From assembly GCF_001984155.1 (NCBI RefSeq), contig NZ_MTQO01000033.1, positions 62,001 through 126,000 of the forward strand: a stretch of DNA of 64,000 nt. Reading direction: 5' to 3'. Both the position numbers and the translations under genes were made by a program. The notes below the pieces were generated by a model that saw only the letters and a list, made by a program, of their open reading frames with translations, searched no databases and was not told the DNA's origin. This DNA comes from Actinosynnema sp. ALI-1.44 (GTDB lineage Bacteria; Actinomycetota; Actinomycetes; Mycobacteriales; Pseudonocardiaceae). Numbering within the stretch: the stretch's first letter is position 1; each line of letters begins with the position of its first letter. This document shows positions 14,850 through 22,955 of the stretch, one piece after another.

Positions 14850-17504
14850 CTAGTATGCCAAGCTGTGGGAGCCCCCGGCGGAGATGGCGGTTATGCCGTC
14901 GGCGGCCTCTGGTGGTACGGATATCTGACCGTCGAAGTCGGCTCCCCAAGCAACGATGGAACCGTCCGCCTTCAACGCCAAACTGTGTAAGACGCCTGCG
15001 GAGATGGCGGTTACGCCACTGGCGGCCTGCGGCGGCACGGATATCTGACCGTATTGGTTGTATCCCCAGGCAATGATGGAACCGTCCGCCTTCAACGCCA
15101 AACTGTGTGGGCCTTCGGCTGATATGGCGGTTACGCCGCTGGCGGCCTGTGGTGGCACGGACACTTGGCCTTCGTCGTTGTTTCCCCAGGCGATGACTGA
15201 TCCGTCCGCCTTCAGTGCCAAACTGTGGTTGCCGCCTGCGTCGATGGCGGCTACGTCGCTGGCGGCCTGTGGTGGCACGGACACTTGGCCTTCGTCGTTG
15301 TTTCCCCAGGCGATGACTGAACCGTCCGCTTTCAATGCCAGACTGTGCCAGGGTCCTGCGGATATGGCGGTCACGCCGCTGGCGGCCTGTGGTGGCACGG
15401 ACACCTGACCAAAGACGTTGTTCCCCCAGGCGATGACTGATCCGTCCGCCTTCAGTGCCAAACTGTGGTTGCCGCCTGCGTCGATGGCGGTTACACCGCT
15501 GGTGGCCTCCGGCGGTACCGATGATTGACCATCGGATTCGTATCCCCAGGCGATGACTGATCCGTCCGCCTTCAGTGCCACGCTATGGTTGCCGCCTGCG
15601 TCGATGGCGGTCACACCGCTGGTGGCCTCCGGCGGTACCGATGTCACACCATTGGCTTTGTTTCCCCATGCTTTGACTTCTCCTTTTGTGACGGTGATGT
15701 TTTGGGAGAGGTTTGCGGTGTTGGTGCCGATGGCGATGGCGAGAGTGACGGTGTATGTGCCTGGCGTGAGGAAGGTGTGGCGGAACTGGGCAGTGTGACT
15801 GGTGGTTTCAGGAACGGCCTGACCTGGCCTGGTGATGGTCCAGATCCACGTGTCGGGGTTTGCGGTGACGTCGGCGCTGAAACGCACTCTTTCCCCGACC
15901 ACGGGGGTGGGGCGCTGAATGTCAAGGTGGGTGATACGTGGGGGTGTACCTGCCGGGTCCACGATCACCCTGGTCTCGGTGATCGACGGTTGTCCTCCTG
16001 CGGCGAGGACGGCAGCGGCGCGGACGCGGAAAGTGCCGGGCCGGGACCAGCGATGGCGAACGGAAGTACCAGTGGCCTCGGCCCCGTCGCCGAACCACCA
16101 GCGGGTTCCGGCGAGGCTGGTTGCCGGTCGGACGACAAGGGCCAACTCGAACTCGTCACCGACGTACCCGTAGCCACGCGGTTTGACCACAATAGACACG
16201 GTCGGCGCGGGAGACGGCAGCTTCTCGGCGGGTGGCGTCCGGGTGGATCCATCCGTCCGTCGTGGAGTTTCCGATACTGGCTTTCGTTCAATGCCAGTCA
16301 GAACCGCCAATCCCGGAATGGTGGAGTCATGGTTGGGCTGGGACGGTCCGTCGCCATCCTGGACGTCGGAGACGCCGCTGTCGGTGCGTGGTTGGTTGTG
16401 TTTCGTAATGGTCCGGACGCTGCCTGCCAGGTCGAGCACTCCGGCCCGGTTGCTGTTCGGGTCGTTGAAGAAGACGATGCCGTCGCGGGTCAGAAGTTCG
16501 AACCGGCCCGGCTGGTCGAAAAGCTGTCGTTGAGCGACGACGCGCGTGGTGGCGAGGTCGATGATCGTGACTTGTCCGGTGGAGTAGTTGGGCACGACGG
16601 CATGCTCGGACGCTTCGACCGGTGCACCCAGATCATCGCCAGGCGCTCCGATGGTGACCGGTGTGCCGCAGGAAGTGGTGTCGAAAGCGCACACGTTGAA
16701 GGTACCGCGAGTGCCGATCGCGAGCAGGAGTCTCGAGCGATCGGGAGAGCCGCTGACGGCCAGCGTGTCACTGGGCTGGATGTTCGGCTGGGCGGTCCGG
16801 GTGACGGTGCCGGTGTCCGGGTCGAGGAGTTCGGCGATGCCACGGGCCGGGTCGACCAACGCTGGCTGGTGGAGCGTGACGGTCAGGCGAGGGGCGCCGG
16901 TCCCCGTGGCTGAGGGGCGGGTTCGCCGCTGTCGTCCGGTCAGCCAGGCCAGTTCGCCGGTGTGGTGATCGATCGTCCACAGGCGATCGCGGTCATCCAC
17001 GGCGAGACCGTCCGCGGCGATGTGGGCGGCCAGGAGTTGTGGTGTATCCCGTGGTGCCAGGGTGTGGGGATCGGCTGCGGCGACCGTTCCGCTGTGGGTA
17101 TCCACCGCGTAGAGCGTGTTGGGTGCCACGGCAAGAGCAAGATTGTCGCTCGCCGCGGGGAGCAAGGATGCCGGTGAGGAGATTTGTTCGGTGGTGCCGT
17201 CGATGCGTTGCAGTGTGCCGGTGGCGTGGTTGAGGACATACGCGTTAGTGCCATGCTGGGTGATGCTCAGGGGACTGCCTGGTGCGGCGACCTGTGCCTG
17301 GCTGACCACCTCCCCCGTCATGCCGTCCACGAGTGTGGCTTGCCCGGTCTGGACTGAGGCCAGCCACGCGGTACCGGGATGCATTCGCACGTGGGAGGCG
17401 CGATGCCCGTGGCCTGTGGCCAGAAGCACCGTGGCGGCCACAGCGACGACAGCGAGGGTGGCGAGGATGCGGATGTACCGCGTCCGCGGATTCCGGTGCT
17501 TCAT
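14850..17504 (-). CDS. Membrane-anchored extracellular protein: beta-propeller, PKD and RCC1 repeats
   Basis: 884 aa from ATG 17504, which overlaps the stop of the transglutaminase-like gene (ATGA). Residues 8-30 are a signal anchor (ILATLAVVAVAATVLLATG). Residues 40-395 look like a YVTN/NHL-style propeller of short repeats. A Pro/Thr linker leads to one or two PKD-like domains (RWWFGDGAEATGTSVRHRWS, TPGTYTVTLAIAIG). Residues about 610-884 are seven 40-aa RCC1 repeats with consensus VIAWGxNxxGQVSVPPQAAS and a following GVTAIxAGxxHSLALKADGS. Seven repeats would close a second propeller. It is the last gene of the MoxR-DUF58-transglutaminase operon and is therefore a candidate cargo or substrate of that membrane system. 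Confidence 0.85.
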   Translation of the reverse strand: MKHRNPRTRYIRILATLAVVAVAATVLLATGHGHRASHVRMHPGTAWLASVQTGQATLVDGMTGEVVSQAQVAAPGSPLSITQHGTNAYVLNHATGTLQRIDGTTEQISSPASLLPAASDNLALAVAPNTLYAVDTHSGTVAAADPHTLAPRDTPQLLAAHIAADGLAVDDRDRLWTIDHHTGELAWLTGRQRRTRPSATGTGAPRLTVTLHQPALVDPARGIAELLDPDTGTVTRTAQPNIQPSDTLAVSGSPDRSRLLLAIGTRGTFNVCAFDTTSCGTPVTIGAPGDDLGAPVEASEHAVVPNYSTGQVTIIDLATTRVVAQRQLFDQPGRFELLTRDGIVFFNDPNSNRAGVLDLAGSVRTITKHNQPRTDSGVSDVQDGDGPSQPNHDSTIPGLAVLTGIERKPVSETPRRTDGSTRTPPAEKLPSPAPTVSIVVKPRGYGYVGDEFELALVVRPATSLAGTRWWFGDGAEATGTSVRHRWSRPGTFRVRAAAVLAAGGQPSITETRVIVDPAGTPPRITHLDIQRPTPVVGERVRFSADVTANPDTWIWTITRPGQAVPETTSHTAQFRHTFLTPGTYTVTLAIAIGTNTANLSQNITVTKGEVKAWGNKANGVTSVPPEATSGVTAIDAGGNHSVALKADGSVIAWGYESDGQSSVPPEATSGVTAIDAGGNHSLALKADGSVIAWGNNVFGQVSVPPQAASGVTAISAGPWHSLALKADGSVIAWGNNDEGQVSVPPQAASDVAAIDAGGNHSLALKADGSVIAWGNNDEGQVSVPPQAASGVTAISAEGPHSLALKADGSIIAWGYNQYGQISVPPQAASGVTAISAGVLHSLALKADGSIVAWGADFDGQISVPPEAADGITAISAGGSHSLAY
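14858..15690 (-). repeat. Seven tandem 120-bp units encoding RCC1 repeats
   Basis: The coding sequence for the RCC1 domain is a visible tandem DNA repeat with a 120-bp period. GGTTGCCGCCTGCGTCGATG, for example, recurs near 15230, 15470 and 15590. The internal units are the most alike at the DNA level, which suggests recent unit duplication or gene conversion. Confidence 0.85.
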
Positions 17505-19786
17505 CGGTACCGTCCCATTTCCAGGCTCTGCCGGGCCCGTCGCCGTTGACGCTCGGCCAGCCAACTGGTCCACAGTGGACGCGGGTGCACCGCGGCACGG
17601 AGCCGGGTGACCGACACGCGTCGGGGGTAAAGCATGGTGCGCAGTTGGTCCACCAGGTGCCAGGCCCGTTCGGCTTCACGTTGACCGAGGTGCTCGGGTG
17701 CGAAGACAGCCGTCGTGACCAGTGGCGCGATGGCCGCGATCGGATGCGTGGCGGTGCCCAGCGTCATGCGGACGTGGTCGATCACTTCCCGCGCGGTCAG
17801 CGAGACGGGCAGTGCGATGCCGCGTTCTGTCAGACGATCGACCAGTTCATGCCACGCGCCAAGCACACATGTCGCATGGTCGGAAGCGTGGCGTCTGTGT
17901 CTGCGGCGTCCCGCTTTCACGGCCGTGATTGCTCCGGCAGTGAGCACGATCAGCACCGCCACCGCGATCAGGGCGCTCACCGAGTCGTGCAGGATGCCGG
18001 TCCAGCCGAAACCGGACTGGTTGTCGCGTGGAGCTTGTGACGAGGCGGTGGGTCCCGGGTTTCCCGACTGGGCAGCGGGTTGTGAGGTGGACTGCGGCGG
18101 TACCACGCGGGGGATCTCGGGTGGCGGCACCGGCGGGGGTGGGCTGCTGTCGCTGGTGTCCGTGGGTTCGAACGGTACCCATCCGTAGCCTGTGAAGTGC
18201 ACCTCGGGCCAGGCGTGGGCATCGGCGGTCGTGACGTTGTATGCGCCGCCGTGGAAGTTGCGCAGGCGGTAGCCGACCGCGACTCTGGCTGGGAAACCCA
18301 ATGAACGGGCGAGCACGGTGAACGCCGTCGCGTGCTGTTCGGCGTACCCCGTGCTCTTACCGGTGAGCAGGCGGATGATGGCAGCGTAGGAATGCCCCGG
18401 TGGTGACCCGGACAGGTTGTAGGGAAGGGAATGCAGGTAGCGTTCCAGCGCTGTCAGTTTGCTGTACGGGGTGGGACGGGCGGCCACGAGTCGGTTGGCC
18501 AATTCAGGTAACAGCACCGGGGGATTGGCGGACAGCGTCCGGGCGTATGCGTGTTCCGGTGTGATGGTGCTGGGCGATGCCAGTGGCAACCCGCCGTCGC
18601 GGCTGCTGATCTGACCGGCGAGGTCGTAGCGCAGTCCACGTACGACGGACGCGGTGCTGACCACAACGCCCGCGGTTGCGTTGAAGCCGAACTGTCCTGT
18701 GTGCTGGGCAGCGGTCAGCCGGGACGGCCAGCCGAGGACCGGCAGGTGCGGTCCGGCGAAATCCATCAGCTCAATGCGGGCCGTTACCGGCTGGGCGTTG
18801 TGCAGGGCAGGATCGACGGCGAGATGGCTTCCCGCCACGTGGTAGGTCTCCATTGAGGTCCATGTGGTGCCGTCGAAGACATCCAGCACTGTGGTCCGTA
18901 CTCGGTCGACGAGCGTGGCAGCCTCCTGGTCGATCCGCACGGCGAACAAGGTGCGAGGAGGGCGCTCGGTCAGTTGGGGTTTCAGCCGGGCAAGGGGAGT
19001 GATGGTGTCGGTGAACGTGATCGGGGGCAGGTAGAGCGTGCGAGGGTCGAAGCGCGGCCGGCCGGAACTCAGCGGCAGGGCGTGCGCGCCGACGATGCCG
19101 ACCAGTGCGCTGACCGCTACCGCCAGGCCTGCGGCGATGACGGTGCGTATCGGCCGGGATCGTTGCCGGCCGATACGCACCTTGTCGCTGTTGTTGATCC
19201 GGTGAGCGCGGACCGCGATCAGACACAAGGCAGCGGTCAAGAACACCACGGTGGCGGTGGTGTGCCCGCCACGTTGGTTGCCAACCACCACCAGGGCGAA
19301 CAGGAACGCCCCCAGCGGCGGGGGCACGGGTGCCAGGATGCCCTTGGTTCGAAGAGTGAGCGTGACCGCCAAGAACACTGCCACCCATGCCACCAGTATC
19401 GGCATCACCAACAGGTCGCCCCACACGTCAGCGGGCACCGCCACGGTGATCATGCGGTGCCATCCGTTGCGCGAACCGGCGAGGATCGCGGAGCCGGTCT
19501 GGGCGGTCGGCAGCCCGTTCTCGACGGTGTCGCCAAACGCTCCGTACGTGGCGACAAGGCCACATCCCGCAACCGCCAGCAGCAGAGTGGACCAGGTACG
19601 CCAGCGGCGCGCGGCGGCCACGGTGGCTGTCACACCAGCGGCGAGGCAAGCCAGACCCAGCACTGGCAGGTAGTCGAGGGTGGCGAAGAACCCGCTGTAC
19701 AGCAGGCAGCCAGCCGCGGCCGCCGCCACCACCAGCGCTACCTCAGCCAGCGCCATGCCCGAGAGTCTTCGCGACGTCACGGTCAT
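17501..19786 (-). CDS. Transglutaminase-like membrane protein (TgpA type) with Cys-to-Ala active site
   Basis: 761 aa from ATG 19786, overlapping the DUF58 stop (ATGA). The N-terminus has about six transmembrane helices (ALVVAAAAAGCLLYSGFFAT and onward). An extracytoplasmic domain follows, with the transglutaminase core STGYAEQHATAFTVLARSLG, then FPARVAVGYRLR and ADAHAWPEVHFTGYGWVPFE. A Pro-rich linker, another transmembrane helix (SALIAVAVLIVLTAGAITAV) and a cytosolic tail with DUF4129-like character come next. The usual motif is G-Y-C-E-Q-F-A; here it is GYAEQHA, so the catalytic Cys (about residue 482) is Ala, although the catalytic His and the downstream acidic residue appear kept. It is probably enzymatically dead or a binding protein. 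Confidence 0.85.
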   Translation of the reverse strand: MTVTSRRLSGMALAEVALVVAAAAAGCLLYSGFFATLDYLPVLGLACLAAGVTATVAAARRWRTWSTLLLAVAGCGLVATYGAFGDTVENGLPTAQTGSAILAGSRNGWHRMITVAVPADVWGDLLVMPILVAWVAVFLAVTLTLRTKGILAPVPPPLGAFLFALVVVGNQRGGHTTATVVFLTAALCLIAVRAHRINNSDKVRIGRQRSRPIRTVIAAGLAVAVSALVGIVGAHALPLSSGRPRFDPRTLYLPPITFTDTITPLARLKPQLTERPPRTLFAVRIDQEAATLVDRVRTTVLDVFDGTTWTSMETYHVAGSHLAVDPALHNAQPVTARIELMDFAGPHLPVLGWPSRLTAAQHTGQFGFNATAGVVVSTASVVRGLRYDLAGQISSRDGGLPLASPSTITPEHAYARTLSANPPVLLPELANRLVAARPTPYSKLTALERYLHSLPYNLSGSPPGHSYAAIIRLLTGKSTGYAEQHATAFTVLARSLGFPARVAVGYRLRNFHGGAYNVTTADAHAWPEVHFTGYGWVPFEPTDTSDSSPPPPVPPPEIPRVVPPQSTSQPAAQSGNPGPTASSQAPRDNQSGFGWTGILHDSVSALIAVAVLIVLTAGAITAVKAGRRRHRRHASDHATCVLGAWHELVDRLTERGIALPVSLTAREVIDHVRMTLGTATHPIAAIAPLVTTAVFAPEHLGQREAERAWHLVDQLRTMLYPRRVSVTRLRAAVHPRPLWTSWLAERQRRRARQSLEMGRYR

Positions 19787-20949
19787 CGCAACACCAACTG
19801 GTTCCACGATGCGGCGAACTGCGCGCTGGTCGGTGCGGCGACCGCGAGCACACCGCGCGGCCTGACCGTCGGGCCGGACTCCGGCGTGATGATCTGCGCC
19901 AGGCTGACCGAAAGAAACCGGGGACGTAGCAAGGTCAGCAGTTCCGCCTGTTGGGCGTTCACTCGGCCGGTGACCACCACCAGCGCGACGCCCTGGCCGA
20001 CGGAGACCACATCCCGGACCGTGTCGGAAAGGACCGCAAGGCCTCGGTTCGCACCACTGTCTACAGCGGATAGGTATTCCAGCGCGGCGGTGAGCTCACC
20101 TCGCCATTCCCGTCCCGTTCCCAGACTGCCCACTCCGGACTCACCGGTCGCCCGCAGCTGTGCGAGGAGGTTCGCGCGTTCAGCGGCCACACAGAATGAG
20201 GCGGCCACGCGCACCGCGTCCTCGAACGCGGCCCCGGTGTACGGTGCGGTGCTGGTGTCGAGCACGACCAGCTGCCGCGGTTCGTCGGGCACCACCAGGT
20301 GGCGAGCCAGCACCGTGCCAGTGCGAGCCGTCGCCCCCCAGTGAATCAGTCGCCAGTCGTCCCCGGGCACGTACTCACGCAAGCTGTGGAAAGCCACCCC
20401 GCCCGGCGGTGCGCTGCTGGCCGTTGGTCCTTCCGAGTCCTGAGAACCACCGGATACGACAGGGACGAGGAGATGAACGCGCGGGTAGACGTGCATGACC
20501 AACGGCTCGCCACACGCATGGCCACGGCGCAGCAGCCGGAGCGGATCCGACTGGCCCAACTCCAGCGGCGGAATCAGATGACGGCCACGCCGAGCCGTCG
20601 GCAGCGGGTAGCCCACCGTACAGCTGTGGCCACGGGCCAGCGCCGGTATCCGTACTGTGGTGCGGCTCCCACTGACGGTTTCGGTGACCAGCAACGGCGG
20701 GGTCTGGCGTCGGCCCGCGTTGGTCACGGTCAACACCGCCTGGGCAACGCTGCCTTCGAACACGCGCCGAGGACTGATCTCCCGGCTCGCGGTCAACCGG
20801 AGCCGGGTCAGCATCCAGGCCGTCGCGGTCAGCAGGCAGGCCAGAGCGGTGAAACCCAGCGTGACCAGTTCCGGGTAACCCGCCCACATCCCGGCAAGCA
20901 CCAATGCGGCCGCGGCACACACCATCGCTACCCCGCTTCTGGTCACCAC
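19783..20949 (-). CDS. DUF58 family membrane protein
   Basis: 388 aa from GTG 20949, 3 bp after the MoxR stop. It has two N-terminal transmembrane helices (MVCAAAALVLAGMWAGYPEL; TLGFTALACLLTATAWML) and then a beta domain. The DUF58 signature is SLREYVPGDDWRLIHWGATA, followed by a vWA-like fold (RQLVVLDTSTAPYTGAAFED). DUF58 proteins are consistently co-encoded with MoxR ATPases and transglutaminase-like proteins and are thought to act with them in envelope protein maturation. The gene overlaps the transglutaminase-like gene downstream. Confidence 0.9.
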   Translation of the reverse strand: MVTRSGVAMVCAAAALVLAGMWAGYPELVTLGFTALACLLTATAWMLTRLRLTASREISPRRVFEGSVAQAVLTVTNAGRRQTPPLLVTETVSGSRTTVRIPALARGHSCTVGYPLPTARRGRHLIPPLELGQSDPLRLLRRGHACGEPLVMHVYPRVHLLVPVVSGGSQDSEGPTASSAPPGGVAFHSLREYVPGDDWRLIHWGATARTGTVLARHLVVPDEPRQLVVLDTSTAPYTGAAFEDAVRVAASFCVAAERANLLAQLRATGESGVGSLGTGREWRGELTAALEYLSAVDSGANRGLAVLSDTVRDVVSVGQGVALVVVTGRVNAQQAELLTLLRPRFLSVSLAQIITPESGPTVRPRGVLAVAAPTSAQFAASWNQLVLR

Positions 20950-20952
20950 ACC

Positions 20953-21909
20953 TCACCGTCCTACCGGCACCGGCGCGGTTCCCGTGACATCCGCCAGGAT
21001 CGACTCGGGCGTCCGTTGCTGAATCCGTGCCTCCGGCGTGAGCAGCAACCGGTGATTCAACACCGGACTGGCCACTGCCTTGACGTCATCCGCTGTCACG
21101 AAGGATCTCCCCGCGGACATCGCGTAAGCCTGTGCCGCCGCGACCAGCGCCATACCGCCACGGGGGCTGACTCCCAGTTCGACGTCGGGATGTGTCCGGG
21201 TGGCCCGCGCCAGCACGGCGATGTATTCCCGGATGCTGTCCGCGACCTGCTGCTCCCGCACGGCCCGGATCATCTGGCGTAGATCGTCGACTTCCATCAC
21301 GGATTGAAGTTCCTCGGCACGTCGCCGTGTGACCCCGTATTCCAGGATGCTCACTTCGTCGGCCAGGTCGTCCGGGTAGCCGATGCCGATCCGCATCATG
21401 AACCGGTCCAATTGGGCTTCCGGGAGTGCGTAGGTGCCGTGGTGTTCGATGGGGTTCTGGGTGGCGATACACAGAAATGGCTGCGGCACGGGCGTCGGGC
21501 GGCCGTCCACCGTGACCTGTCTTTCCGCCATCACCTCAAGCAACGCCGACTGGGTCTTCGGTGAGGCGCGGTTGATCTCGTCCGCCAGCAGGATGTTGGT
21601 GAACACCGGGCCTTGTCGGAATTCGAATTTCGCCCGGCCCTGGTCGTACACCTGGACGCCGGTCACATCGGACGGCAGCAGGTCAGGGGTGAACTGGATC
21701 CGCTTCACCTCCGCGCCCGCGATCGATCGTGAGATCGCCTTGGCCAGTGACGTCTTCGCGACGCCGGGAACGTCCTCGATCAACAGGTGCCCTTCGGCGA
21801 GCAGACATACCAGCGCCAGCCGCACTACCTCCGACTTCCCGCGGATGAAGTCCTCGACGTTCGCGCACAGCGCTTCGAATTGCCGCTGGAAAATGATCGC
21901 ATCGGACAC
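20953..21909 (-). CDS. MoxR-family AAA+ ATPase
   Basis: 318 aa if GTG 21909 is used. I prefer this start because AGGGGGAGAT lies directly upstream (21911-21922) and VSDAIIFQRQFEALCANVED is where the family begins; ATGs at 21927 and 21954 are alternatives. Walker A is EDVPGVAKTSLAKAI, Walker B ILLADEINRASPKTQSALLE, sensor ATQNPIEHHGTYALPEAQLD, with a C-terminal lid domain (GVSPRGGMALVAAAQAYAMS). It is the first gene of the four-gene minus-strand operon, and acts as a chaperone-like ATPase probably working with the DUF58 protein. Confidence 0.9.
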   Translation of the reverse strand: MSDAIIFQRQFEALCANVEDFIRGKSEVVRLALVCLLAEGHLLIEDVPGVAKTSLAKAISRSIAGAEVKRIQFTPDLLPSDVTGVQVYDQGRAKFEFRQGPVFTNILLADEINRASPKTQSALLEVMAERQVTVDGRPTPVPQPFLCIATQNPIEHHGTYALPEAQLDRFMMRIGIGYPDDLADEVSILEYGVTRRRAEELQSVMEVDDLRQMIRAVREQQVADSIREYIAVLARATRTHPDVELGVSPRGGMALVAAAQAYAMSAGRSFVTADDVKAVASPVLNHRLLLTPEARIQQRTPESILADVTGTAPVPVGR

Positions 21910-22027
21910 TCCATCTCCCCCTGACATCCGAATCGGCAATGTCGAGGCTGTCATCGACGGGCGCGGGTAGCAAGCGAGCAACTAGGGGATCGGCGTGCGG
22001 AGCGCGGCATTCAGCCGGGGAAGCACT

Positions 22028-22153
22028 TCACGCACGGAGCGGTCGCGCAGTCGCTCTTCTCCATGGGCCTATGGTCGAGTTGGCCGACGCCGCGGTGACT
22101 GATGCTGTGAGCAAGACGATGAGCGCGGCTATGAGCGGTATGAGTTTTTTCAT
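22028..22153 (-). CDS. Small secreted peptide
   Basis: ATG 22153 is preceded by a strong GGGAGGATC ribosome site. The 41-aa product has a textbook signal peptide (MKKLIPLIAALIVLLTASVT, then AASA) and a short mature part of about 17 residues beginning NSTIGPWRRATARP. It sits between the MoxR operon and the first DUF2690-like gene. It may be a complete small exported peptide or a secreted protein truncated soon after its signal. Confidence 0.5.
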   Translation of the reverse strand: MKKLIPLIAALIVLLTASVTAASANSTIGPWRRATARPLRA

Positions 22154-22419
22154 GATCCTCCCTGTCGCCTGTCTGCATGCCAATTAGTCTGCTTCGTCAT
22201 CCGTGCAACTACCAGGCGTCGCCTGTCGGCAGCCACATCAGGCGACAGGCGCCCGCTGTACCCGGACAACCTCACCAACACACGCTGGAAGCATCAACCG
22301 AATCGACGTTGACACGAGGCTCTCCCGAACAGTCCGAGCGTCGGTGCAGATGTCGGCGCGAGGGAAGAACACCGTTCGATGACACCAAAGCGATCGTCAC
22401 GGCAGCGAAGTAGGCAGGT

Positions 22420-22938
22420 ATGAAAACGAGATCCCTGTTCAAAGCGATAAGTCCGGCCATCGTGCTCATCATCATTCAGTTGACGTCCGCGTCCGCCGCA
22501 GCGGAGGACCGGGACAGGTCACTCAGCGCACCGGCTCCACTGGTCGGCTGTACGTGGGACGGGTGTGCGGGCAAGGATCCCGACCCGATGGGCTGCCAAC
22601 CCGGCCGGATGCTGCTCCAGCAGGTAACCAGCCAGGCCGAAGGCAGTTATACGGAACTGAACTACTTCTACTCTCCCACGTGCCGTTCGGCCTGGGCTGA
22701 GCTCGTGGTGACAGGCAACGATCATTTCGTGTGGTACCTGACCAACTGGCGCGAACCGCAGTTCGGCGGGCCGACCACCGCGCACGAGGTCGAGGTGCTT
22801 GACATCGGCGTGCGGTACCGCACCGCGATGTGGAGCTGGAACGACTCGGTCAAAGGGTGCTTCTCGGGCCTGCACGGCGACCCGGATCCACAAGGGACGG
22901 GCGACGGCCTCTCAGGCAGTTGCACCCGCTGGTTCTGA
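22420..22938 (+). CDS. Secreted DUF2690-like protein
   Basis: 172 aa. The signal peptide has core SPAIVLIIIQLTSASAAAED. The mature protein has the Cys-rich start typical of DUF2690 (GCTWDGCAGKDPDPMGCQPG) and the later YSPTCRSAWAEL motif, with two further cysteines near the end (GCFSG, GSCTRWF). Four to six cysteines suggest disulfides. Function unknown. It lies 17 bp upstream of a large secreted protein and is the first of three such paralogues in this window. Confidence 0.7.
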   Translation: MKTRSLFKAISPAIVLIIIQLTSASAAAEDRDRSLSAPAPLVGCTWDGCAGKDPDPMGCQPGRMLLQQVTSQAEGSYTELNYFYSPTCRSAWAELVVTGNDHFVWYLTNWREPQFGGPTTAHEVEVLDIGVRYRTAMWSWNDSVKGCFSGLHGDPDPQGTGDGLSGSCTRWF

Positions 22939-22955
22939 CCAGGAACGGAGAACTC

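Noticed and set aside
14858-15690. Regular repeats that could be taken for a CRISPR array
   Set aside because: The period is 120 bp, units are coding and diverged throughout, there are no invariant short repeats with unique spacers and no cas genes.
15585-16913. Long plus-strand open frame (442 codons) across the propeller/PKD gene
   Set aside because: It is Gly/Arg/Asp-rich with no motif and lies antisense to a protein with clear signal anchor, PKD and RCC1 repeats.
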